64,000 nucleotides of DNA from Roseiflexus sp. RS-1. Lineage in GTDB: Bacteria; Chloroflexota; Chloroflexia; Chloroflexales; Roseiflexaceae. Positions 9,548 to 17,727 of the stretch are shown one piece after another (the first letter of the stretch is position 1; each line of letters opens with the position of its first letter). Position numbers and translations under genes: made by a program. The notes beneath the pieces are model-generated. The model saw nothing but the letters and a program-made list of their open reading frames with translations, was not told the origin of the DNA and ran no database searches. The stretch is taken from NCBI RefSeq assembly GCF_000016665.1, contig NC_009523.1, forward strand, positions 2,852,001 through 2,916,000. The letters are read 5' to 3'.

Positions 9548-9955
9548 ATGCTCAATCTCCATATTCCCGCTCAGGCGGCGCCTGCGCCGCCGACCCCAAC
9601 CCCATTGCCGCCCGACCCGGCGCTTGAACGACCGACGTATACCGTCCGACACGGCGTGATTGAGTGCGTTTTCACGACGACAGCGCACGCCACGCCGGTG
9701 GTGAGAGCGAGAGACGCGCTGGCGGATGTGCAACAGGAGGAAGCGATAGCGAGTCCCGGCGCTGACCTGGAACAGGTTCCGCAAAGCATTCCTGCCGCCC
9801 GAACTGACGCCGGTCAGGAAGGTTTCGTCACAGCGAGCGATGGAACTTTTGCGCGCAGTGATTCGTCTCATGCCAGGATCGAGCGATTGACGCTCGTCGC
9901 CGGAAGAGAGGATGGTTCCTGTCGTTTCGTCTTTCAGAGCGCCGGAGCGTTTTGA
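9548..9955 (+). pseudogene. Decayed copy of the MacA-like adaptor gene
   Basis: The 135-codon frame is a wreck of the gene at 13020. Residues from about 10 onwards match the adaptor N-terminus almost word for word (PPTPTPLPPDPALERPTYTV, then VRHGVIECVFTTTAHATPV). A segment of about 25 codons corresponding to the intact VRLAFRRDGRVNIVSVSR region is missing, and it resumes with DALADVQQEEA before similarity fades. The lipoprotein signal is gone, replaced by repeat sequence that abuts the mobile element ending at 9547. With the lipoprotein paralogues on either side this shows a tandem duplication whose first adaptor copy was lost. Confidence 0.8.
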
Positions 9956-10042
9956 GTCGGGCACACGTCTTCTTGCACCGCCAGGCGGATGACATCTGGC
10001 TTCTTTCAGGTTGCGAGCATCTCAGCCACATGTCATTGCAGG

Positions 10043-10071
10043 TTGACATGGCGAAGGCTATACTATATATC
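10043..10071 (+). promoter_or_regulatory. Promoter-like site upstream of second solute-binding lipoprotein
   Basis: TTGACA (10043-10048) and TATATC (10066-10071) are separated by 17 nt. The surrounding 9956-10229 leader has no gene but shares long blocks with the leader of the first lipoprotein gene (for example GGAATGCAACTC and TCATTCCACCCGG), ending in the same GTGAAAGGCAC before the start codon. Confidence 0.5.
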
Positions 10072-10229
10072 ACAAAACGCCATGCAAGGACGCCGACGCT
10101 ATCTCAAGCAGCATCCGAAGTCATTGTCACACACATTCCTGCTCCGGGGCTTCAGCAACGGAATGCAACTCCATCGCTCGCTCTCATTCCACCCGGCAGC
10201 GTGATATTCGACACGTGAAAGGCACAAAT

Positions 10230-13007
10230 ATGCGACGTATATGGCTCCTGGTTCTTGCGGCAGTGCTGCTGGCATCGTGCGGCATGCCGCAGCCATCGGG
10301 CGTTGCGACACCGGCGTCTCCAGGCGGAACGCCGTCAACCGGTCAGAACCAGCCGGTCACGATCTCATTTGCGGTATGGGAATACGAGCGCAGCATCTAT
10401 CAACCGCTGGCGGAGCGGTTTATGTCCGAACATCCCGACATCAACGTGGTGCTCGTATCGCTTGACGATATCATGATGTTCAATCCCGGCAATGACGCAC
10501 CTTACAGTCCGCTCGATCAGTTGCGCCGGATTGTATCGGCTGCCGATACCGCTCCTTCATTTGCGGTGAACCAGGAGGCATTCGGCACACCTTTGCTCTT
10601 CGACCTGAAGCCGCTGATGGACGCCGACGCGACCTTTCAGCGCGACGATTTCTTTCCCGGAACCATTGAGCACTATTCTGCAAAGGGCGGCATCTGGGCG
10701 CTGCCGCGCTACCATTCGGCGCCGCTGATGGTCTACAACCGCGCCCTGTTCCAGAACGCCAATCTGCCCGAGCCGCGCCCCGGATGGACGTGGGAAGAGG
10801 CGCTGGCGACCGCCGAGCGCCTGACCGAGCACAGCGGTGCAACCACTCTAACCTACGGCTTTATGGAGCCGAGCAGCGGCGTGGTGCCGCTTTTGGAGTT
10901 GCTCAGCGCGCAGGGCGTCGATGTGCTGAACGCATCGCCGATGGAAACCGATCTGACGGCGCCGGAGTATGTCGCCGTCATTGAACGCCTGCGCGATCTG
11001 TATCGCCGCGGCGTCCTGGTCGAACCATACAGTCGCAGCGGTCCCGCCAACGACCCCGCGCAGTTGGTGCGTGAAGGGCGCGTGGCGATCTGGAGCGATA
11101 TGACCTATATCAGCAACGATGACGGCACGCGATGGACGCCGGATTTCCCGGTGGGGCGCGTCCCGTTCCCGGCGTCGGAACTGATGCCGTTCTTTACGTA
11201 CAGCGAAGGGTTTATCATCAGCGGCGGCACGGCCCACCCGGAAGCCGCCTGGCGCTGGATCGAATGGCTCTCGCGCCAGCCGACCTGGCGCCCGGAAGAA
11301 TATGACGCAATCAGTCGTATCCCGGCGCGGCAGTCGGTAGCGCAGCAGATCGATTTCTGGCGCAATCTCGACCCGCAGACCGCCGAGGCGTACCGCTGGA
11401 CGCTGGCGAACAGCAAGCCGACTCCGGAGTCGCCGTCAGGTTTCGCCGTTATGAGCGCGTTGAGCCAGGCGATGCAGACCGCGCTCAGCGACCCGAAGGC
11501 GAATGTACGTGAGGCGCTGGCGGAAGCGCAGCGTCAGATGCAGGAATCCATCGCCCGACAGGAACTCACGCCGACGCCCAAGCCCAACCTCAACCCGGTG
11601 GTGGTGGCGACGCCGGAGCCGCAGGAAGCGCCGGTCGGCGCAACAACCATCACCTTCATTCTGTACGGCTACAATCCGGCTGAGATCCGTCGGGTTGCGC
11701 GCGCCTTTCGCGAACAGCGCCCCGATATCTTTGTACAGTTGCAACCGTTCGAGTGGACGCCGGACACGCCGCAGGCGAGCGCCGCGACGCTGGCGCAGAC
11801 CAGCGACTGCTTCACATGGAACGGACCGCTTCAGAGCGGCGATTACCCGGCGCTGCTCGACCTGCGCCCGCTGATTGACGCCGACCCTGCCTTTCCGCGC
11901 GATGATTTCCTGCCGGCATCGCTGGCCTACTACAGCAACGAGGGACGCCTGTACGGACTGCCCCACGCGATCAGCATGCGCGTGCTCTCGTACAACCACG
12001 CCGCGTTCGAAGCCGCCGGGCTGCAACCGCCGCGCGCCGACTGGACGCCGGACGATTTTCTGGCGGCGGCGCAGGCGTTGACGAAAGGCGATGGCGAGCA
12101 GCGGCAGTGGGGCTACATTCCCCTGGGCGGACCGCAGGCCGATCTGCTCTTCTTCGTCAGTCAGTTCGGCGCGAGCCTGACAGTCGGCGAGGGGAAAGAC
12201 CTGCGCCCCAACTACACCGACCCGCGGACGGTCGCCGCCATTCGCTGGTACCTCGACCTGAGCGCCGTCCACAAGGTGACGCCGCCGTTCAAGTTTTCCT
12301 ACCGGCGCGATGATCCCGGCGGCTTTGAAACGCGCTCCTTTGAATTGCTGCAATCGGGGCGGGTTGGGATGTGGCTAGGGTATGGCGAGACATTCGAGAA
12401 CGCCGTCCTCATACCGGTTGAAGGAGGACCGGCGCCAACGGCTGCGCCGTTGAGTCCGGTCGAACGTGACATCCGGATTGCGCCATTGCCGGTGGGCAAC
12501 GCAGGATTGCCACCCAGCGAGGTGTTTGCGCGCGGTCTGTTCATCTCGGCAAAAACGCAACAGGCGCAGGCGTGCTGGGAGTGGATCAAGTTCCTCTCCG
12601 GGGATGTGACGGTGATGTACGGTGACATGCCTGCGCGCCGTTCGATTGCGCAGTCGGAGGCGTTCCTGAAACAGGTTCCGCCGGAGCGCGCAGCAATGTT
12701 CGAGGCGTTCCGCGCAGCGATGGCCGTACCGGTGCGCACGACGGTCACGAGTAGCGCGAATGCGATCTACAGTCTCAATTCCGACCCGTACTGGCTCTTC
12801 CAGGCGCTGAGCAACACGCTGGAGAAGGGGGCGAATCTCGAACAGGAACTCGCTACTGCACAGCGGCTCGCCACGGCATTCGCCGAATGTATGAACCGTG
12901 ACGGCGCCAAAGCAGCGCAATGTGCGAAACAGGTCGACCCCGACTACAATGGGTACAATGTCGAGGAAGAAGAGATGCCCATCCGACCGGCCGGGCATGC
13001 GCCATAA
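10230..13007 (+). CDS. Twin-domain family 1 solute-binding lipoprotein, copy 2
   Basis: Paralogue of the protein at 5849 with the same plan: signal peptide with lipobox LASC (Cys17), binding domain about 30-450, the same Thr/Pro linker, second binding domain to about 915. At 925 residues it is longer, mainly from an insertion near residues 725-755 (around GGPAPTAAPLSPVE) and a C-terminal tail EEEEMPIRPAGHAP. The start at 10230 is chosen for the AAAGG box and signal sequence. It ends 12 nt before the adaptor gene, so it is the copy still coupled to the transporter. The binding role follows from the family; the ligand and the reason for two fused domains are unknown. Confidence 0.88.
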   Translation: MRRIWLLVLAAVLLASCGMPQPSGVATPASPGGTPSTGQNQPVTISFAVWEYERSIYQPLAERFMSEHPDINVVLVSLDDIMMFNPGNDAPYSPLDQLRRIVSAADTAPSFAVNQEAFGTPLLFDLKPLMDADATFQRDDFFPGTIEHYSAKGGIWALPRYHSAPLMVYNRALFQNANLPEPRPGWTWEEALATAERLTEHSGATTLTYGFMEPSSGVVPLLELLSAQGVDVLNASPMETDLTAPEYVAVIERLRDLYRRGVLVEPYSRSGPANDPAQLVREGRVAIWSDMTYISNDDGTRWTPDFPVGRVPFPASELMPFFTYSEGFIISGGTAHPEAAWRWIEWLSRQPTWRPEEYDAISRIPARQSVAQQIDFWRNLDPQTAEAYRWTLANSKPTPESPSGFAVMSALSQAMQTALSDPKANVREALAEAQRQMQESIARQELTPTPKPNLNPVVVATPEPQEAPVGATTITFILYGYNPAEIRRVARAFREQRPDIFVQLQPFEWTPDTPQASAATLAQTSDCFTWNGPLQSGDYPALLDLRPLIDADPAFPRDDFLPASLAYYSNEGRLYGLPHAISMRVLSYNHAAFEAAGLQPPRADWTPDDFLAAAQALTKGDGEQRQWGYIPLGGPQADLLFFVSQFGASLTVGEGKDLRPNYTDPRTVAAIRWYLDLSAVHKVTPPFKFSYRRDDPGGFETRSFELLQSGRVGMWLGYGETFENAVLIPVEGGPAPTAAPLSPVERDIRIAPLPVGNAGLPPSEVFARGLFISAKTQQAQACWEWIKFLSGDVTVMYGDMPARRSIAQSEAFLKQVPPERAAMFEAFRAAMAVPVRTTVTSSANAIYSLNSDPYWLFQALSNTLEKGANLEQELATAQRLATAFAECMNRDGAKAAQCAKQVDPDYNGYNVEEEEMPIRPAGHAP

Positions 13008-13019
13008 TAGAAGATTAAG

Positions 13020-14621
13020 ATGCGAAGAATAATACCCTGGATCGGACTGATCCTGGCAGTGCTGCTCACGGCGTGCAGCGCAACTCAGGCGGCGCAGGAG
13101 CCGCCGACTCCAACCCCATTACCGCCCGATCCGGCGCTCGAACGACCGACGTATACCGTCCGGCGCGGTGTGATTGAGCGCGTCTTTACGGTTACGGCGC
13201 GCGCCACGCCGGTTGATATGGTGCGTCTGGCGTTTCGCCGCGATGGTCGTGTGAACATTGTATCCGTCAGTCGCGGCGACGTGGTGAAAGCGGGAGATGT
13301 GCTGGCGGAGTTGCAACAGGAGGAAGCCCTCGATGAACTCCGGCGCGCCGAGGACGATCTGACGCAGGCGCGGCGTGACCTGGAGAGCGCACGCCTGGCG
13401 AAGGAGAAGCGAATCAAAGAACGCGAACTCGGCGTCGAGCGTGCGCGGCGTGACCTGGAGCGGTTGCTGCCAGGCGGCGAAGCCGACCTCTTCAAGGAGT
13501 TGCAGGATCGACTGGAAGCCGCGCAACGCGATCTGCGCAACGCGCGCGACGACGCATCGTGGGCGAAAACGTCGGCTGAGGAAGCGCTGCGTGACAGCGC
13601 CGAAGCGCTGTCGGACACACAGAAAGCGTACAGTGTCGCATACTGGAACTGGGACTGGGTGCAGCGCTATGGCACCGATCCCGACAACCCGTTCATCAAG
13701 AATGAAGCGGGTGTGCTGGTTCCCAATCGCCTGACCGAGAAGCAAAAGGAAGAGTACCGCGATAAGTTGACGCAGGCGGAGCGCGCTTTGCGCGACGCTG
13801 AGCGTAACCTGGAGCAGGCGCAGCGTGCCCGTGATCGTGCGTTCGATGACGAGGTGGTTCGGGTGCGTGAGGCGGAGAAGAAAGTCGAGGAAGCGCAGCG
13901 CGCAGTCGATACGCTGCTGCAAGGGCGGAACAAAGTGATCGAAGACGCACAACGCGCGCTTGAGCAGGCACAGATTGCGCTTGAAGAAGCCCGGAGCGAA
14001 ACGCTCAACAGCGCCATCCGCGCAGTGGAGAATGCTGAGCGCGCGCTGGAAAAGGCGCGCCGCCGCGTCGATGACGGGCGGGTGATTGCGCCACAGGACG
14101 GCACGGTTCTGGCAGTCGCTATCGAGCCGGGTGTAAGTGTCACCGCGTTTGAGCCGGTTATCGAAATTGCCGATCCGTCGAACCTGGAGTTTGCGGCGAC
14201 TCTCAGCGCGCAACAGATGCGCCTGTTGTCGGAAGGGCAAAGTGTTGAGATTCGCCTCCTCTCGCGCCCCGATCTGGCGATCCCCGGCATCATTCGCCGT
14301 ATGCCGGCGCCCTATGGCTCCGGTGGGAGCGGCGCAGTGCAGGATCGTGATGCGACCACGCGCTTTCAGGTTGTGGATGCGCGTGGTCAGCAGTTCGAGG
14401 CTGGCGTGACGGTTGCGCGAGTCAGTATTGTGCTGGAGCGGAAGGAAAATGCGCTCTGGTTGCCGCCGGAAGCCATTCGCTCGTTTGAGGGTCGTCGTTT
14501 CGTCATCGTGCGTGAAGGGGAGCGTGAACGCCGTGTCACCGTGCGGGTCGGCATCGAAACCGAAGAGCGCGTCGAAATCCTCGAAGGACTGAGCGAAGGC
14601 GATATCGTGGTCGGATCATAG
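13020..14621 (+). CDS. MacA/HlyD-like periplasmic adaptor lipoprotein
   Basis: Membrane-fusion protein of an ABC export-type complex. The 533-residue protein has a lipoprotein signal (lipobox LTAC, Cys19) and a first half-lipoyl segment (RLAFRRDGRVNIVSVSRGDV). A very long Arg/Glu/Ala-rich coiled coil spans about 100-360, followed by the second half-lipoyl (VIAPQDGTVLAVAIEPG) and beta-barrel domains to the end. The coiled coil is longer than in typical MacA and is interrupted near 205-240 by a non-helical stretch with YWNWDWVQRYG. It sits 2 nt upstream of the permease gene. A degraded copy exists at 9548. Confidence 0.88.
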   Translation: MRRIIPWIGLILAVLLTACSATQAAQEPPTPTPLPPDPALERPTYTVRRGVIERVFTVTARATPVDMVRLAFRRDGRVNIVSVSRGDVVKAGDVLAELQQEEALDELRRAEDDLTQARRDLESARLAKEKRIKERELGVERARRDLERLLPGGEADLFKELQDRLEAAQRDLRNARDDASWAKTSAEEALRDSAEALSDTQKAYSVAYWNWDWVQRYGTDPDNPFIKNEAGVLVPNRLTEKQKEEYRDKLTQAERALRDAERNLEQAQRARDRAFDDEVVRVREAEKKVEEAQRAVDTLLQGRNKVIEDAQRALEQAQIALEEARSETLNSAIRAVENAERALEKARRRVDDGRVIAPQDGTVLAVAIEPGVSVTAFEPVIEIADPSNLEFAATLSAQQMRLLSEGQSVEIRLLSRPDLAIPGIIRRMPAPYGSGGSGAVQDRDATTRFQVVDARGQQFEAGVTVARVSIVLERKENALWLPPEAIRSFEGRRFVIVREGERERRVTVRVGIETEERVEILEGLSEGDIVVGS

Positions 14622-14623
14622 GT

Positions 14624-17467
14624 ATGCGCCTGATACTGGCAACTTTCTCTGTGCTCACTGCTGCGCTTAAGCGTCTGCGCGCCAATCTCGCACTGACGTT
14701 GTGCGCATGGCTGGCAGCCGTCACTGCTGTCGCGCTGGCGTCCGCCATTCCGGCATATGCCGAAGCCGCCAATCTGCGCCTGTTGCGGGATGAAATCCGG
14801 CAGCAGGAGGAACGTGCGGGGCGGTCGCCGTTTGCGCTCCTGTTCCGCTATGTTGGCGCGTGGAACACGCCGCTGGAATGGGAACGGGTCGCGCCAGCCG
14901 ACGACTATTTGCGCCGTGAGGGGATACCAGGTCTCGATCTGCCGATCGACAGTTTTGCGCGCCATGCCCGCACCGCGCCGCTACGTCTGTTTCTTGCTTC
15001 TGGAGGCGAAACCGTCTTCCTCAAGAACGCGCCGCTCGGTTTTATCAGCGGTCTTGATGATCGGTTCCGCATCGTCGATGGGCGGATGCCGCAACCGGCG
15101 GGGAACGCTACGGCGCTGGACGTCATGATCTCGCGCGCATTCGCCGATGAAGTCGGGTTGAATGTTGGCGATGCACTGACGATCGTTGCAGGCGGAGCGC
15201 GCCCGGCGACGTTGCAGGCGCGGGTGGCTGCGATCTGGGAACCGATCAATCAGAATGATCCGGCGTGGTTCTTCCCGCCCCAAACGCTCAGCGATGTCAT
15301 CCTTATGGCAGAAGAGAGTTTCACCGGTCCTGTTGCCGAAGCGCTGCGCAACGACGTCGATCAGGCGCTCTGGTTTGTGCGGTTGGGCAGCGAAGGGATA
15401 ACAGGAGCGCAGGCGACCCCCCTGTTGAGCCGGATTGAAACGGTTCGCGCCCGTGTTGCCGGTGTTCTCCCCGGATCACGTCTTGAGCAGGGACCGGCAG
15501 AGGTGTTGCAGCGGTATCAGTCGCGTGTATCCACGCTGACGACGCAACTGTTCGTGTTCAGTACGCCGATTCTGGCGCTCACCCTCTACTTTGCGGCATT
15601 GATCGCCGCCTTGATCGTGCGACGACAGTCCAGTGAAATCGCCCTGCTCAAGTCGCGGGGCGTCAGGAGCGTCCAGATCCTGGGGATGTATCTGGTCGAA
15701 TGGTTCATCATCGGTGTGGCGGCGCTGACAGCCGGATTGCCATTGGGATTGGTGTTTGCCGCCGTGATGAGCCGGGTGCGCTCGTTTCTCGATGTGGATT
15801 TCTCAGGCGCCAGCGTGCCACTGGCGCCTGGAGCGCAGAGTCTGACGTTCGCCCTGGCTGTTCTGGCGATAACCGTTGTGGCGGCGCTGATTCCGGCGCT
15901 GGCGGCAACGCGTCGCACCCTGGTGGACGAACAGCAACAGGCGGCGCGCGCTGCACGCCCTCCCTTCTGGCAACGCGCCTACCTCGATCTTCTCCTGCTC
16001 GTTCCTGCGGTATACGGCGTCTATCAGTTGCAAACGGGCGGCGGGTTGTTTCAGAGAGGCGCCGATCCGTTCGGTAACCCGCTGCTGGTGCTGACGCCTG
16101 CCCTGATCTGTTTTGCGCTCGGATTGCTGGCGCTTCGTCTCATTCCACTTGTGCTTGAGGCGCTGGCGCGACTGGCAGCCATTCCCGCGTGGGTGGCGCC
16201 GCTGGTGACCCTGCGCGCACTGGCGCGACAGACCGACAATTACCGGGGCGCGTTGCTGCTCCTCATTCTGACGCTTAGCCTGGCGATGTACAGTTCGACC
16301 ATGGCTGATGCGTTCGATGGCGCGATGCGCACCGAACTGACCTACCAGGTCGGTGCGATGACGCAACTCTTCGAGACCGGTGAAAGCACCGAGCGTGTCC
16401 AACCCGGTCAACCAGGCAGACAACCGCAGCCGCCGCGCGATATTCGTGAGGAAGCGCGCTTTCTCTTCGTGCCAGTGAGTGAGCATCTCCAGGCGCCGGG
16501 CGTGCGCGCGGCAGCGCGTGTTGGTCGCTACGATGCCGCCGTGAACATCGGCGCCGGCAGCCGCCAGGTGCAACTGGTCGGGATCGACCGCAGCGATTTT
16601 CCTAACGTGATCACACGGTTTGATCGCGCCTGGGGCGGCGGCGAGTCACTCGGCGGGTTGATGAACCTGCTGGCGCGTCATCCGAATGGCGCGCTGGTCA
16701 GCCGCGAACTGTTGGGCAACGGGTTGCAGGTCGGGGATGCGCTCCCCGCCACGCTGCGCATCTACGGCGACCAGCGTGAGGTGCGTTTCCGCATTGTCGC
16801 CGCTATCGATCTCTGGCCCGGCTTCTACCCGCAGGACGGTCCAATCGTTGTCGTCAACCTGAACTACATCTTCGACGAAATGGGCGGGCAGTATCCATAC
16901 GATGTCTGGATCACCCGTGATCCGCTGCTTCCGATTGACGAGGTGGTTGCTGGTGTGCGCAGACTGGGCATCCCGGTGATCGACACGCTCGATGCAGCGA
17001 TGCTCATCGCCCGCGAGCAGGCGCGTCCACAGCGGCAGGGGTTGTTTGGCGTGCTGACCATCGGCTTTCTGACGGCTGGCACGCTCACCCTGCTCGGATT
17101 TCTGGTCGCCGGATTCATTACGGCGCGACGACGGGCAATCGAGTTGGGCATGCTGCGGGCGCTTGGTCTGAGCGGCTTCGGCGTTGCAGTGGCGCTTACG
17201 CTGGAACAACTGCTGCTGATCGGCGCCGGTCTGGCGACCGGAAGCGGAATTGGCGCAGTGGCGGCGCTGCTGATCGTGCCCTCGATGCAGGTTGGTGTGG
17301 GACCGTATCCTGGCGTACCGGCGTATCCGCCGCGACTGGCGTGGGAAAGCATGACCGGCATCTACGCCGCTTTTGGAGTGACGCTGGCATTCGCACTGCT
17401 GGCGCTTGGCGTTGCCCTGGCGCGTATCCGGTTGTTCCAGGCAGTGAAACTGGGGGACGTGAATTGA
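14624..17467 (+). CDS. MacB/FtsX-type ABC transporter permease
   Basis: Integral membrane protein of 947 residues. It has an N-terminal membrane segment (about 20-40), a large extracytoplasmic domain (about 45-290), and a first FtsX-like block of membrane helices near 300-430 (SEIALLKSRGVRSVQIL). Further helices lie near 450-540, a second extracytoplasmic domain about 550-790, and a final FtsX block near 800-940 (AIELGMLRALGLSGFGVAV). This tandem FtsX layout is typical of lipoprotein or peptide export and mechanotransmission permeases rather than of sugar importers. It follows the adaptor by 2 nt. The ATPase gene comes after a repeat tract of about 260 bp. Confidence 0.88.
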   Translation: MRLILATFSVLTAALKRLRANLALTLCAWLAAVTAVALASAIPAYAEAANLRLLRDEIRQQEERAGRSPFALLFRYVGAWNTPLEWERVAPADDYLRREGIPGLDLPIDSFARHARTAPLRLFLASGGETVFLKNAPLGFISGLDDRFRIVDGRMPQPAGNATALDVMISRAFADEVGLNVGDALTIVAGGARPATLQARVAAIWEPINQNDPAWFFPPQTLSDVILMAEESFTGPVAEALRNDVDQALWFVRLGSEGITGAQATPLLSRIETVRARVAGVLPGSRLEQGPAEVLQRYQSRVSTLTTQLFVFSTPILALTLYFAALIAALIVRRQSSEIALLKSRGVRSVQILGMYLVEWFIIGVAALTAGLPLGLVFAAVMSRVRSFLDVDFSGASVPLAPGAQSLTFALAVLAITVVAALIPALAATRRTLVDEQQQAARAARPPFWQRAYLDLLLLVPAVYGVYQLQTGGGLFQRGADPFGNPLLVLTPALICFALGLLALRLIPLVLEALARLAAIPAWVAPLVTLRALARQTDNYRGALLLLILTLSLAMYSSTMADAFDGAMRTELTYQVGAMTQLFETGESTERVQPGQPGRQPQPPRDIREEARFLFVPVSEHLQAPGVRAAARVGRYDAAVNIGAGSRQVQLVGIDRSDFPNVITRFDRAWGGGESLGGLMNLLARHPNGALVSRELLGNGLQVGDALPATLRIYGDQREVRFRIVAAIDLWPGFYPQDGPIVVVNLNYIFDEMGGQYPYDVWITRDPLLPIDEVVAGVRRLGIPVIDTLDAAMLIAREQARPQRQGLFGVLTIGFLTAGTLTLLGFLVAGFITARRRAIELGMLRALGLSGFGVAVALTLEQLLLIGAGLATGSGIGAVAALLIVPSMQVGVGPYPGVPAYPPRLAWESMTGIYAAFGVTLAFALLALGVALARIRLFQAVKLGDVN

Positions 17468-17727
17468 GGTTGAAGGTTGAAGGTTGGGGGTTGAAGGTTG
17501 AAGGTTGGGGGTTGAAGGTTGAAGGTTGAGGGTTGAAGGTTGGGGGTTGAAGGTTGAAGGTTGAGGGTTGAAGGTTGGGGGTTGAAGGTTGAAGGTTGAG
17601 GGTTGAAGGTTGGGGGTTGAACGGTTCTCGGTTCTCGGTTCCTGGTTCCTGGTTCTTAGTTCTTGGTTCTTAGTTCTCGGTTCCTGGTTCTTAGTTCTTG
17701 GTTCTCAGTTCTTGGTTCTCAGTTCTC
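17468..17727 (+). repeat. Heptanucleotide tract running up to a start codon
   Basis: The whole gap between permease and ATPase genes is simple sequence with a 7-nt period. It begins with variants of GGTTGAA and GGTTGGG or GGTTGAG (to about 17620). It then switches to variants of GGTTCTC, GGTTCCT and GGTTCTT/AGTTCTT up to the ATG at 17728. No ribosome-binding site can be seen in it. Confidence 0.9.
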
